Below, piece by piece: positions 17,111 through 25,349 of a DNA stretch of 64,000 nt. The notes under the pieces were generated by a model that saw only the letters and a list, made by a program, of their open reading frames with translations, was not told the DNA's origin and searched no databases. The stretch comes from Oscillospiraceae bacterium (lineage in GTDB: Bacteria; Bacillota; Clostridia; Oscillospirales; Oscillospiraceae), in contig SVLX01000012.1 of the NCBI GenBank assembly GCA_015067725.1, positions 1 to 64,000 of the forward strand, given 5' to 3'. Positions within the stretch are counted from its first letter, which is position 1. Each line of letters opens with the position of its first letter. The position numbers and the translations under genes were made by a program.

Positions 17111-17178
17111 GCGGGTTTCAAGTCCGTGTAAGCACGACCCGAATCTTCCGGTCGCATTTACCATGACCTGTAACCCGC
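17111..17178. other. Three-way inverted-repeat structure
   Basis: Outer arms 17111-17124 and 17165-17178 pair at 12 of 14 positions (GCGGGTT/AACCCGC at the ends). Inside are two smaller hairpins, CGTGTAAGCACG and CGACC...GGTCG (17135-17154). On the minus strand TTCTTTTATT follows. It lies between the divergent trkA and AraC promoters. It does not fold as a tRNA. Role unknown. Confidence 0.5.
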
Positions 17179-17213
17179 CTTCCCCTTCTTAACCGGAAAA
17201 CTTCGCTTCCCCC

Positions 17214-17242
17214 TTGCCCCCTCCGCTCCGCCGTGGTATAAT
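17214..17242 (+). promoter_or_regulatory. Promoter of the AraC-type gene
   Basis: TTGCCC (17214-17219), 17-bp spacer, TATAAT (17237-17242). Confidence 0.7.
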
Positions 17243-17274
17243 AGACCCAGTTTCCCCGGAAAGGAGAACGCACC

Positions 17275-18147
17275 ATGTCCAGACAAAACGCACCCCACAG
17301 GGGCTATCTCCATGAGGATTTTCGTCTGTTTCGGTTGACGGACGGCGCTATGGCACAGGTGGACTGGCACTATCACGACTTCCATAAGATTCTGTTTTTT
17401 CTGGCCGGTCATGCCGCCTATGCCATCGAAGGGCAGAGCTATGCTTTGGAGCCCGGGGATATGGTGCTGGTGCCCCGGGGCTGTATCCACCGGCCGGAGG
17501 TTCAGCCCGGCATTTCCTATGCCCGGTATATCCTCTATTTGAGCCCGGATTATCTGCGGCGGATTTCTACCCCGGAGTGGGATTTGTCTCTGTGCTTTAA
17601 GCTGGTGGCGGACAGCTATCACTTCGCCCTCCGCCCGCAGGAGCAGGATTTGCCCATGCCCCTGCTGAACCGCCTGCAGGAGGCCGGCGAACACGATGCC
17701 TTCGGGCGGGAGCTGTTGTGCCGGGCACTAATTACCCAACTCCTGGTGTCCGTGACCCGGAATCTGGAGGATGACCATCTGCGGTATATCACTTCCCGGG
17801 CTTGTGACGAGAAAATTGTGACCATCCTCAAGTATCTGAATCTCCATCTGACCCAGCGGATCTCCCTGGATGATTTGGCCAAACAGTTTTATATCAGCAA
17901 ATACTATATGATGCGCCGGTTTAAGGCAGAGACCGGCCATACCATCCACAATTACCTGACCGAGAAGCGGCTGTTTTTGGCCAGAGAGCAGATTGCCGCC
18001 GGAGAGCCCGCCAGTCAGGTCTGCTCCGCCTGCGGCTTTGGCGATTACTCCGCCTTCTCCCGGGCGTATAAGCGGCGATTTGGGGTGACCCCCAGTGTGC
18101 CGGTTGTGCAGAATGTGGACAGTGTGCCCGGGGGAAATATGGACTAA
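17275..18147 (+). CDS. AraC-family regulator with cupin sensor domain
   Basis: 290 residues. N-terminal cupin-like sugar/ligand domain (WHYHDFHKILFFLAG and YALEPGDMVLVPRG), C-terminal double helix-turn-helix (ISLDDLAKQFYISKYYMMRR, and VCSACGFGDYSAFSRAYKRR). Regulators of this shape usually respond to carbon compounds. AAAGGAGA precedes the ATG. It is transcribed alone, so its target operon is not indicated by context. Confidence 0.93.
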   Translation: MSRQNAPHRGYLHEDFRLFRLTDGAMAQVDWHYHDFHKILFFLAGHAAYAIEGQSYALEPGDMVLVPRGCIHRPEVQPGISYARYILYLSPDYLRRISTPEWDLSLCFKLVADSYHFALRPQEQDLPMPLLNRLQEAGEHDAFGRELLCRALITQLLVSVTRNLEDDHLRYITSRACDEKIVTILKYLNLHLTQRISLDDLAKQFYISKYYMMRRFKAETGHTIHNYLTEKRLFLAREQIAAGEPASQVCSACGFGDYSAFSRAYKRRFGVTPSVPVVQNVDSVPGGNMD

Positions 18148-18152
18148 ACCGG

Positions 18153-18428
18153 CTACAGGAGCATTTTCCCCATACCGCCCGGCAATACCAGTCCGTCAGC
18201 CAGCCGGTTCATCAGTATGGTGATTTTTGGACCAAAGGGGGTAATCCCCCGAACGGCTTGCGTGGTCAGCAGTCTGTCTTCCTCATAATGGGCAATCTTT
18301 GCGCCATAGATGTCCAGGCTGTTACAGCCGAAGAACACCCGGTCAATCAGCAGGTAGTATTCCAGTTGGTGGCAGTGTCCTTGCCGGTCATGATACTGGC
18401 GGTGATACATCAAAATGCTCTGGGTCAT
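18153..18428 (-). CDS. DUF6514-like small protein
   Basis: 91 residues, no signal or membrane segment. The pattern EYYLLIDRVFFG, YGAKI and TTQAVRGITPFG, then a C-terminal region ending in LVLPGGMGKMLL, resembles a family of small Oscillospiraceae proteins I know as DUF6514. Function unknown. AGGAGGCG is well placed before the ATG at 18428; an upstream extension to 18554 crosses a palindrome and is rejected. Convergent with the AraC gene with only five bases between the stops. Confidence 0.7.
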   Translation of the reverse strand: MTQSILMYHRQYHDRQGHCHQLEYYLLIDRVFFGCNSLDIYGAKIAHYEEDRLLTTQAVRGITPFGPKITILMNRLADGLVLPGGMGKMLL

Positions 18429-18514
18429 GGTCTTCGCCTCCTTTTCTCCATTGAACCACAAAACGTGCCTCTTGAACAGAGAAAAATATCGCAAAACCCA
18501 ACATTTAACCTGCA

Positions 18515-18548
18515 GAAACCCGGGATAATCCCGGGTTTCCTTTATTTT
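18515..18548. terminator. Strong palindrome, terminator-like
   Basis: GAAACCCGGGA (18515-18525) with its exact complement (18529-18539), followed on the plus strand by CTTTATTTTT. The plus strand has no gene directly before it; for the aspartokinase gene on the minus strand it is correctly placed, but the tail is T-poor on that strand. Confidence 0.55.
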
Positions 18549-18633
18549 TGGCATTTTTTACCGGAGTTGTGTCGAACGATTCTTCCCTCTCCCGGCAAGA
18601 ATCCCCTCCTCCGGGGCGTATGCTGGTACTATC

Positions 18634-19374
18634 CTATGGTCTGACCGACTCGGCGCAGACGATGGTGCCGGGATTGCCGGTAAAAGAGGACAGCACCTCC
18701 ACCGGCAGACCGAAGGCTTGCGCCAGCTCTACGCTCCGGTCATGGAGTACCTGCGCCCCGCCTGCAATCAGCCGCCGCATCTTCTCATAGGATATCCAAT
18801 CAAACTTCACCGCATCGGGATGAATCCGGGGGTCTTTGTCGTATATGCCGTCCACATCCGTATAAATCTGGCACAAATCCGCTTTCAGAAAGCCCGCCAA
18901 AGCCACTGCCGTGGTATCCGAACCGCCCCGGCCCAGTGTGGTGATATCCCCCTCCGGGTCTATACCCTGAAAACCGGTGACCAGCACAATCCGCCCCGTC
19001 TCCAGTTCCCGACGAATCCGCTCCCCGGTCAGAGACTGAATCCGGGCATTGCCGTGGACTCCATCGGTCTGCAGCCCCGCCTGCCAGCCGGTCAGAGATA
19101 CCACCGGAAAGCCCAAAGCCTCCACCGCCATAGCCAGCAGTCCGGTACTGAGCTGTTCCCCGGTAGCCAGATAGGCATCCATTTCCCGGGCGGAGCAGCG
19201 GGGGTTTACGGCGATGGCATCGGCAATCAGTTGGTCTGTGGTGTGACCCTGCGCCGAAGCAACAGCCACCACCTTTGAGCCCCGCTTAACCTCCCGGGTG
19301 ATGATTCTGGCGGCGGCAAACAATCGCTCCCGGTTGGCCAGAGAAGTACCACCGAATTTTTGTACAATCAGCAT
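18634..19374 (-). CDS. Aspartokinase catalytic domain without ACT domains
   Basis: 246 residues covering only the amino-acid kinase fold: VQKFGGTSLAN at the start, TGEQLSTGLLAM, GRGGSDTTAVALAG (aspartate and ATP site), TDVDGIYDKDPR and SSFTGNPGTIV at the end. Normal aspartokinases have about 400 residues, the rest being two ACT domains that bind lysine or threonine. Here the frame stops right after the kinase domain with no sign of a frameshift. It would phosphorylate aspartate, the first step to lysine, threonine and diaminopimelate, without its own feedback module. GGAGGTGAT precedes the ATG. The gene upstream encodes a free ACT protein. Confidence 0.88.
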   Translation of the reverse strand: MLIVQKFGGTSLANRERLFAAARIITREVKRGSKVVAVASAQGHTTDQLIADAIAVNPRCSAREMDAYLATGEQLSTGLLAMAVEALGFPVVSLTGWQAGLQTDGVHGNARIQSLTGERIRRELETGRIVLVTGFQGIDPEGDITTLGRGGSDTTAVALAGFLKADLCQIYTDVDGIYDKDPRIHPDAVKFDWISYEKMRRLIAGGAQVLHDRSVELAQAFGLPVEVLSSFTGNPGTIVCAESVRP

Positions 19375-19453
19375 AGGTAATCACCTCCAAAACTTTACCC
19401 GGGGTATTCTATGCCGATTCCCGGCGAAAGTGCGTCCCGCTCCACGGAAGAAA

Positions 19454-19490
19454 ACCCCACTGCGGAATCATCGGCAGTGGGGAGAATGGG
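19454..19490 (-). terminator. Terminator between the ACT-protein and aspartokinase genes
   Basis: CCCCACTGC (19454-19462) with GCAGTGGGG (19474-19482); on the minus strand TTTTCTT follows. The two genes may therefore be partly uncoupled, and the aspartokinase may have its own promoter in 19375-19450. Confidence 0.65.
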
Positions 19491-19499
19491 ACGAACGGA

Positions 19500-19940
19500 T
19501 TAACCAGCCAAAACCTCCGCCCGAATGACTCCGGGATTGGTCTTCAGAGAACCCAACATGGTCTCCAGAGACCCCTTGAGGTGCTTGGTATCCACAGTCA
19601 TGGAAATGGCGGCGCAACCATTGGTGGGAATGGATTGGTTGATGGTGAGTATATTTGCTCCATATTGGGTAAAGATATTCAGTATGGAGGCCAGAAGACC
19701 GGGCTGGTCATGGAGCGCAAGCTGGAAGGTGAGAATCCGTCCGGCCATGAGGCTCTGAAAGGACAGTACATGGTCCCGGTATTTATAGAAGGCACTGCGG
19801 CTGATCCCCACCAACTTGACGGCATCGCCCACCGTTGCGGCGGCTCCGGTATCCAGCAGTCGCTTTGCCTCAGCTACCTTCAGGAATACCTCCGGCAGAG
19901 CGGATGCTTCAATGAGATAATACTTGGGTTCCTGGAACAT
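19500..19940 (-). CDS. ACT-domain protein of the UPF0735/PheB family
   Basis: 146 residues. N-terminal helix-turn-helix-like region (TVGDAVKLVGISRSAFYKYR) and C-terminal ACT domain (LTFQLALHDQPGLLASILNI, then ILTINQSIPTNG). This is the layout of PheB/UPF0735 proteins, which often sit beside homoserine dehydrogenase and are thought to sense amino acids. Here no homoserine dehydrogenase is present and the neighbour is an aspartokinase lacking ACT domains. AGGAGG precedes the ATG at 19940; the longer frame is not supported. Confidence 0.88.
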   Translation of the reverse strand: MFQEPKYYLIEASALPEVFLKVAEAKRLLDTGAAATVGDAVKLVGISRSAFYKYRDHVLSFQSLMAGRILTFQLALHDQPGLLASILNIFTQYGANILTINQSIPTNGCAAISMTVDTKHLKGSLETMLGSLKTNPGVIRAEVLAG

Positions 19941-19981
19941 AAATAAGCCTCCTGGAGAATATAATGGTTGATTTTGACTTA

Positions 19982-20009
19982 ATTGTACCATATTTTCCGT
20001 AAAAATCAA
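19982..20009 (-). promoter_or_regulatory. Promoter of the ACT-protein gene
   Basis: Minus strand TTGATT (20009-20004), 16-bp spacer, TACAAT (19987-19982). An overlapping rightward candidate (TTGATT at 19966, TATTTT at about 19989) may serve the YtvI-like gene. Confidence 0.55.
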
Positions 20010-20028
20010 GTGGATTCGAGGTGGAGCA

Positions 20029-21093
20029 ATGAAAATGACAATCTCCTGGGGGCGGGTTGCGCTGTGGGTATTGGGGTTTATCGTGGGCATCGTGGTGCTG
20101 GGCTATGGTCTGCCGCTGGTTCTGCCTTTCCTGGTTGGGTTGGCGGTGGCACTGGTGGCAGAACCCCTGACCCGACTGCTGAGCAGGCGGCTGCCCCGGG
20201 CGCTGTCTTCCGGCGTGGCCATCAGCGGGGTCTATGGGCTGGTCTGTCTGGGGCTCTGGTTTTTGGGACGCACTGCCCTTTTGGAGCTGAGCCGGCTGTC
20301 GGAGCAACTGCCCGAGCTGGCGCAGGGCGCGCAGCGAGCTGTAGCGCAGGCAGAGCAGTGGCTCTATCGTCTGGCAGCGGATGCTCCACCCAATCTCCGG
20401 GGGCAAATGGAGCAGAGCATCACCCAGCTCCTGTCCAATTCCGCCCAACTGGCCCAGGATGCCGCCGGAAAAGTTCTGGGGGCGGTCTCCCGGATGGTGC
20501 TGAAGTTACCGGATACCCTGATTTTTCTGGTGACGGCGGTGACCTCCGGCTTCCTGATTTCTGCCCGGTTGCCCAAGTTAAAGCCATGGCTGAGACAGCG
20601 GCTACCGGAAAAATGGCGGGTCAAGGCTTTGCAGGTACTAAGTAACCTGAAGAAGAATCTGGGTGGCTGGCTCAGCGCCCAGGCAAAGCTGGTGGCGGTG
20701 ACCTTTGGGGTGCTGACTGTGGGCTTTTTTGTCCTGCGGGTGGACAGACCTCTTTTGCTGGCGGTACTGATTGCGCTGGTGGATGCCCTGCCTATGCTGG
20801 GGACAGGGACGGTGCTGATTCCCTGGGCGGTCTATGCCCTGATGCGGGGGGAGCAGGCGCTGGCCATTGGATTGGGCGCGCTTTATGGGGTGGTGGTCTT
20901 GCTCCGGTCTGCCCTTGAGCCCCGGCTGATTGGCAGACAATTGGGGCTGAGTCCGCTGGTGACTCTGGGCGCGCTCTATGTTGGTTATCGGCTGTGGGGT
21001 GTGCTGGGAATGATTCTTGCCCCGGTGCTGGTCATTACGGCAGGAGAACTGCTGGCCATGGCGAAGGGAGAAAAGGGTGTTGCAAGTTCCTGA
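20029..21093 (+). CDS. AI-2E/PerM-family membrane protein, YtvI-like
   Basis: 354 residues. Two N-terminal helices, a long soluble helical loop (about 85-165), then six more helices with the family segment LIALVDALPMLGTGTVLIPW. The size and helix pattern match the sporulation membrane protein YtvI and AI-2E-type transporters. Substrate unknown. GGTGGAG precedes the ATG. The promoter of the next gene lies inside its last codons, so the pair is only partly coupled. Confidence 0.88.
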   Translation: MKMTISWGRVALWVLGFIVGIVVLGYGLPLVLPFLVGLAVALVAEPLTRLLSRRLPRALSSGVAISGVYGLVCLGLWFLGRTALLELSRLSEQLPELAQGAQRAVAQAEQWLYRLAADAPPNLRGQMEQSITQLLSNSAQLAQDAAGKVLGAVSRMVLKLPDTLIFLVTAVTSGFLISARLPKLKPWLRQRLPEKWRVKALQVLSNLKKNLGGWLSAQAKLVAVTFGVLTVGFFVLRVDRPLLLAVLIALVDALPMLGTGTVLIPWAVYALMRGEQALAIGLGALYGVVVLLRSALEPRLIGRQLGLSPLVTLGALYVGYRLWGVLGMILAPVLVITAGELLAMAKGEKGVASS

Positions 21094-21107
21094 GTTATGG
21101 GTATAAT
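21080..21107 (+). promoter_or_regulatory. Promoter of the pseudouridine synthase gene
   Basis: TTGCAA (21080-21085), 16-bp spacer, TATAAT (21102-21107); the -35 box lies within the end of the preceding gene. Confidence 0.65.
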
Positions 21108-21138
21108 ATAGAGAGAACAACACAGAGAGGAGAATCCC

Positions 21139-22044
21139 ATGGAACTGACCCACAGAGCCCAACGAGCCGGGCGGCTCTCCGGCTTCCTCCGGGGAGAGAT
21201 GGCCATGTCCACCGGCCTGATGAACCGGCTGAAATGGACCGGCGCTTTGCTGGTCAACGGCGAGCGCGCCCGCACCAATTACCCGGTTCAGCCCGGGGAT
21301 GTGATCTGTGTGGTGCTGGATGAGCCCCAACCGGAGTATCCTGCGGAGGATGTCCCCCTCCGGATCATTTATGAAGACCAGCATATTCTGGTGGCAGATA
21401 AGCCCGCCGGGATGCTGATTCACCCCTCGCCCCACCGGAATACCGGGACATTCGCCAATGCGGTGCTGGGGCATTATGTCCGGACTGGGCAACACTCTGC
21501 CTTTCATCCGGCAACCCGACTGGACCGGGATACCTTTGGTCTGGTTCTGTTGGGGAAGAATTCCCATGTCCACCAGCGGCTCAGCGACCTCCACGGGCAG
21601 GGGCTGTTGATTAAGACATATCATGGGCTGATTTTCGGTGCCATGCCGGAACATTCCGGGCGCATCGATTTGCCCATTGGCAGGAGGCCAAAGCCCAGCC
21701 TCCTGCGATACATCGACCCCCAGGGACAGCCCAGCCTGACGGAGTATCAGACCATCCGGCAGAGCGGGAAGTGGAGTCTTCTGTCCCTGCGCCCCGTCAC
21801 CGGCAGGACCCATCAGCTCCGGGTGCATTGCGCCGCTTTGGGCTGTCCCATTTTGGGTGACCCTCAGTATGGCAGTCCGGAGAGTTTGGCGCTGTCGCAG
21901 GAGTTGGGACTGGAAACCCAGCAGCTCTGCGCCCACCGGCTGGTTTTCCCCCATCCCATGACCGGGGAGAATATGGATTTGGTGTCCGGCATGGAGGTTT
22001 GGCAAGAGAAAACTGAAGAAAATGGCGACCGGAGAGATTCATAA
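21139..22044 (+). CDS. RluA-family RNA pseudouridine synthase
   Basis: 301 residues. N-terminal S4-like segment (MNRLKWTGALLVNGERARTN), then the catalytic motif HPATRLDRDTFGLVLLGK, in which the aspartate after ATRL is the nucleophile, followed by LLSLRPVTGRTHQLRVHCA and ILGDPQYG. It isomerises specific uridines in rRNA or tRNA; the target cannot be told. GAGGAG precedes the ATG. A bidirectional terminator overlaps its stop codon. Confidence 0.93.
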   Translation: MELTHRAQRAGRLSGFLRGEMAMSTGLMNRLKWTGALLVNGERARTNYPVQPGDVICVVLDEPQPEYPAEDVPLRIIYEDQHILVADKPAGMLIHPSPHRNTGTFANAVLGHYVRTGQHSAFHPATRLDRDTFGLVLLGKNSHVHQRLSDLHGQGLLIKTYHGLIFGAMPEHSGRIDLPIGRRPKPSLLRYIDPQGQPSLTEYQTIRQSGKWSLLSLRPVTGRTHQLRVHCAALGCPILGDPQYGSPESLALSQELGLETQQLCAHRLVFPHPMTGENMDLVSGMEVWQEKTEENGDRRDS

Positions 22045-22064
22045 ATTCTCCGGTCGCCGGTTAT
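22024..22064. terminator. Bidirectional terminator overlapping a stop codon
   Basis: GGCGACCGGAGA (22024-22035) with its exact complement (22047-22058), then GGTTATTTT. It contains the last codons of the pseudouridine synthase gene and serves the convergent reductase gene as well. Confidence 0.8.
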
Positions 22065-22070
22065 TTTCAC

Positions 22071-23249
22071 TTAGAAGGGAATCAGTTTTCTCGACAGCTT
22101 GCAGGCCATGCGGTACAGTGGCCCTTCCATTTCTTTCCGGGCTTCTTTCAAATACTGACGGATGGGCAGGCTCTGGGGGCAGTGGGTTTCGCATTTGCCG
22201 CAACCGATGCAGTTGGAGGCTGAGGTGGGGCTTCTGCGCAGGGCGGTACACATGGCGTACTCCTTGAGTCCGGTGAATTTGCCATCGGTATGGTAGCGGT
22301 TATAGGCGGCAAACGTGCCGGGAATGTCCACATTTTTTGGGCAGGGCATACAATAGCTGCAGCCGGTACAGCCCACCTTAATCCCGGCATTGATGACCGC
22401 CACCGCCTGCCGGTACATCTCCATTTCCCGCTCGCCCAACTGGTCAACCCGGGTTTCGGCGGCGGTTTGGGCATTCTGTCGGAGCATATCCTCAGACCGC
22501 ATCCCGGACAGGACGCAGGTGACCTCTTTCTGATTCCAGAGCCAGCTAAGCCCCCACTGGGCAGGGGTTTTCCGGTCGGGATGCTCCAAAAAAATCTGCG
22601 CCGCCCGATTGGGCAGCCGGTCTGCCAGTCTGCCGCCCCGGAGAGGCTCCATAATGATGACCGGCAGACCCTTCCCGTGGGCATATTGAAGACCACGGCG
22701 ACCGGCCTGGCTGTGCTCATCGAGATAGTTGTACTGGATCTGGCAGAAGTCCCAGGGATAGGCATCCACCAGACGGCAGAACATCTCGGAATTGCCATGA
22801 TAGGAGAAGCCCACCTGACGGATTGCGCCGCTGCGCCGTTTTTCTTCCAGCCAGGACTCGATCCCCAGTGCCTTCAGCCGTGCCCAGGAATCCACATCGG
22901 TGAGCATATGCATCAGATAGTAGTCCACATGGTCTGTCCGGAGTCTGCGGAGTTGCTCATGGAAGCTGGTTTCCAGACTCTCCCGGCTCTTAATCAGGTA
23001 CTGGGGCAGTTTTGTGGCGATATAGACTTTCTCCCGGAGTTGCAGGGTTTCCAGTGCTTCTCCCAGAGCGGCTTCGTTGCCGGGGTAGATATACGCGGTA
23101 TCAAAATAGTTGATGCCCAGCTCCACCGCCAGGGCAATTAGTTTTTTGACAGTCGCCATATCCACCTTGCCCCTGATTCGGGGAAAGCGCATACAGCCAA
23201 AGCCAAGGGCGGAGATTCGGTTGCCATATTTGTCAAGACGGTATTCCAT
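22071..23249 (-). CDS. Aldo/keto reductase with two 4Fe-4S clusters
   Basis: 392 residues. TIM-barrel reductase with the catalytic set FDTAYIY (Asp, Tyr), ATKLP (Lys) and YYLMHML (His), followed by a C-terminal ferredoxin-like domain with CTGCSYCMPCP and CIGCGKCETHCP. Members of this type couple NAD(P)H and Fe-S electron transfer in anaerobes; the substrate is unknown. TTTGGAG precedes the ATG. Not obviously in an operon with the lipid genes upstream (109-bp gap without features). Confidence 0.93.
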   Translation of the reverse strand: MEYRLDKYGNRISALGFGCMRFPRIRGKVDMATVKKLIALAVELGINYFDTAYIYPGNEAALGEALETLQLREKVYIATKLPQYLIKSRESLETSFHEQLRRLRTDHVDYYLMHMLTDVDSWARLKALGIESWLEEKRRSGAIRQVGFSYHGNSEMFCRLVDAYPWDFCQIQYNYLDEHSQAGRRGLQYAHGKGLPVIIMEPLRGGRLADRLPNRAAQIFLEHPDRKTPAQWGLSWLWNQKEVTCVLSGMRSEDMLRQNAQTAAETRVDQLGEREMEMYRQAVAVINAGIKVGCTGCSYCMPCPKNVDIPGTFAAYNRYHTDGKFTGLKEYAMCTALRRSPTSASNCIGCGKCETHCPQSLPIRQYLKEARKEMEGPLYRMACKLSRKLIPF

Positions 23250-23358
23250 AGTTGCTCCAAAGGGTGAGGGGATTATGTTGAGATTCGCCGGAGATGAACG
23301 GGGCGGTTACTGAAGCCCTGGGGCGTTTCCTTGCGAAATCGCTTCTTCAAAGAGGAAT

Positions 23359-24036
23359 TTACTTTGCGGCAGTCTTCCGGCGGAGCCATCTTTTCCGGTA
23401 AGCAATCAACTCCGCCAGCAGGCACATGGGCAGGGCGGCAAAGACATCCACCATGGAGTGTTGCTTGATGAAGGCAACGGACAGGCACACCAGAATGACC
23501 GCCACCACCATGAAGATTTTCCAGCCCACGGCTACGCCCTTCTCCTTGAGCCAGGCCGAAGCCAGGCCCAAAGAATAGCCCACATGGAGAGAGGGGCAGA
23601 CATTGGTACTGGTGTCAAAAGAATAGAGGAAGCCAACGATTCGGGTCAGCACATTGTCCCGGAGGAATTCATCGGGGCGCAGGTCCTGCCGGTTGGGGAA
23701 GATGATATACACCGCCATCGCCACCACCTGGGTAACAATGATATAGGTCATCAGCTCCCGGAAACTCTGGGTATTGTACAGGGCAAAATACAGCAGTGAC
23801 CCCGCCACCATAAAATACCAGAACACATAGGGAATCACAAAAACTTCACAGAAGGGAATCAGGTCGTCCAACGCACAGTGTACCGGGTAACACGCCTCCC
23901 GGGGAATGAGATTCTCCGTCAGCAGATACATCAGGAAATACCCCACCCAGCCCAAGAGCAACTTCAGGTGGGAGAATTGGGGGTCATTGACTTTGGACAG
24001 CCGGAATTGCCGGTAATCAACCACAGGTTTCTTCAT
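23359..24036 (-). CDS. PAP2-family membrane phosphatase
   Basis: 225 residues with about six membrane helices. The phosphatase signature is CPSLHVGYSL (motif 2 histidine) and KQHSMVDV (motif 3 histidine and aspartate); motif 1 (KxxxxxxRP) is weak, with RQDLRPDE as candidate. Such enzymes remove phosphate from lipid phosphates or transfer phospho-headgroups, as in inositol-phosphorylceramide synthase-like proteins. Overlaps the upstream acyltransferase gene by 20 bp, so both act in one membrane-lipid operon. Confidence 0.85.
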   Translation of the reverse strand: MKKPVVDYRQFRLSKVNDPQFSHLKLLLGWVGYFLMYLLTENLIPREACYPVHCALDDLIPFCEVFVIPYVFWYFMVAGSLLYFALYNTQSFRELMTYIIVTQVVAMAVYIIFPNRQDLRPDEFLRDNVLTRIVGFLYSFDTSTNVCPSLHVGYSLGLASAWLKEKGVAVGWKIFMVVAVILVCLSVAFIKQHSMVDVFAALPMCLLAELIAYRKRWLRRKTAAK

Positions 24037-24793
24037 GGGGTTTCGCCTCCAGCGGGGTATTTTGGGGATAGTCCTTCCGGGGGATATTCCGGTAAGGTAC
24101 TACGGTATGAGCGGGGAGGGTATAGGCGATGGCTTCAATTTCGGTCATCAGATACTGACGAATGCGCTCCCGTTCTTCATCCATGGGTGCGTCGGGGTTA
24201 AAATAAGTGGGTTTTCCCAAGTGTACCTGCTTCAGCTTAGGGGCAATGTACATGGGGACAAAGGGCAGAGCTTTTCCGGTTTTCTTGTGGTACAGCCGGG
24301 CGACATCAATAAACTTGTCCTGAAAATCATAGATGATGTTGCTGCGCTTGCAGTTGTGCTCCGGGAAAATGACGATATCTGCCCCATCCTGCAGGGCACT
24401 GATGGTTTTTTTGAAGGTCGCCAGCCCTCTGGCATCCCGGTAGACCGGGAGGGTATCGGCATTGTTGAAGATACAGACCGACAGCGGAGCGATGAGGTAC
24501 GAGGCAATTTTGAACAGCCAGCGACTGCGCTTTGGCTTAAAGGACCAGAAATCCTGAAAGGCATAGTCGGGAACATCCTTCAGCTTGAACATGGCGCCGG
24601 CGGTCCAGATATATTTCCTGCCGGGGAAATAGAACTGGCAGGACAGCGGGCCATTGTTCTGGCTGTGGTTGCCGATGTAGAGCGCCGGTTCGTCAGGCTT
24701 GTTCTCCAGCCCCAGAAACTGAATCCGGGGGTATACTGCCCGGACAATGGGCTCAATGATTCGATAGGTGAGGGTGGTTTTCTTCTTTTCCAT
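24017..24793 (-). CDS. PlsC-like lysophospholipid acyltransferase, degenerate motif
   Basis: About 258 residues. The PlsC-type block begins YIGNHSQNNGPL, where the family motif HxxxxD has glycine instead of aspartate, and later FPEHNCKR instead of FPEGTR. Downstream FVPMYIAPKL matches the family. The substitutions suggest altered catalysis or a divergent subfamily. GGAG is spaced suitably for the ATG at 24793; an ATG at 24823 has no ribosome site. First gene of an operon with the PAP2 gene. Confidence 0.78.
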   Translation of the reverse strand: MEKKKTTLTYRIIEPIVRAVYPRIQFLGLENKPDEPALYIGNHSQNNGPLSCQFYFPGRKYIWTAGAMFKLKDVPDYAFQDFWSFKPKRSRWLFKIASYLIAPLSVCIFNNADTLPVYRDARGLATFKKTISALQDGADIVIFPEHNCKRSNIIYDFQDKFIDVARLYHKKTGKALPFVPMYIAPKLKQVHLGKPTYFNPDAPMDEERERIRQYLMTEIEAIAYTLPAHTVVPYRNIPRKDYPQNTPLEAKPHEETCG

Positions 24794-24847
24794 GGGCTGT
24801 GACTCCGTTTCTGGTTTTGGCATGGCGCTGTCCGGGTGACATAATCC

Positions 24848-24876
24848 ATTATAATCCTTTTGGGGGCAGATTGCAA
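24848..24876 (-). promoter_or_regulatory. Promoter of the acyltransferase-PAP2 operon
   Basis: Minus strand TTGCAA (24876-24871), 17-bp spacer, TATAAT (24853-24848). Confidence 0.8.
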
Positions 24877-25268
24877 CAGGTGTTTTTTGCGCAATGCGGT
24901 GGATTTGTGCCGAAGAATGGGAGATAAGTGTTATTTTCGTGCTGTGATTCTGGGGACTGGTGTATAGAACCTTAAATTCAGCCCATTTGCCTGCAGGGTG
25001 AGGTTGTTCGTTTATAGATTGTTTACATCTTGAGACTTGCCTTTTGTGTTGTAGAAGAAATCAGGCAAGATATGGTTTATGCGTGGGCAGTCTTCCTCCG
25101 ACCCGGTTCTTTCCGGTTGTGTACTTGTTCGCCATTCCGGGTCAAATCACCTCTGCGGCGGACCACAGGCAATCTGCCTTGTGTTATGGCACAGGCAGAC
25201 CAAAGCAGTGCAACAGGCAACAGGCTGCGCTCACGCAAAAAAGCGCAAGGATATATGTCCTGTTCCCC
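24877..25268. other. Intergenic DNA without recognisable gene
   Basis: About 390 bp. Open frames here have no ribosome sites and extend as shadows into the LRR gene. Apart from a small hairpin around 25170-25200 I see nothing. Confidence 0.5.
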
Positions 25269-25300
25269 AAAAAAAGAGCCCGGGCAGTACGCCCAGGCTC
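25269..25300 (-). terminator. Terminator of the LRR-SLH gene
   Basis: On the minus strand GAGCCTGGGC (25300-25291) pairs with GCCCGGGCTC (25285-25276) and is followed by seven T. Confidence 0.9.
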
Positions 25301-25349
25301 GAAGGATGTTCAATTGGGGAAGGCGTGTGCCGGTCAGAGACCTGTCGCA

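Noticed and set aside
17111-17178. tRNA gene
   Set aside because: The ends pair over seven bases like an acceptor stem, but there is no D-arm, anticodon arm or TTC loop in the right places on either strand.
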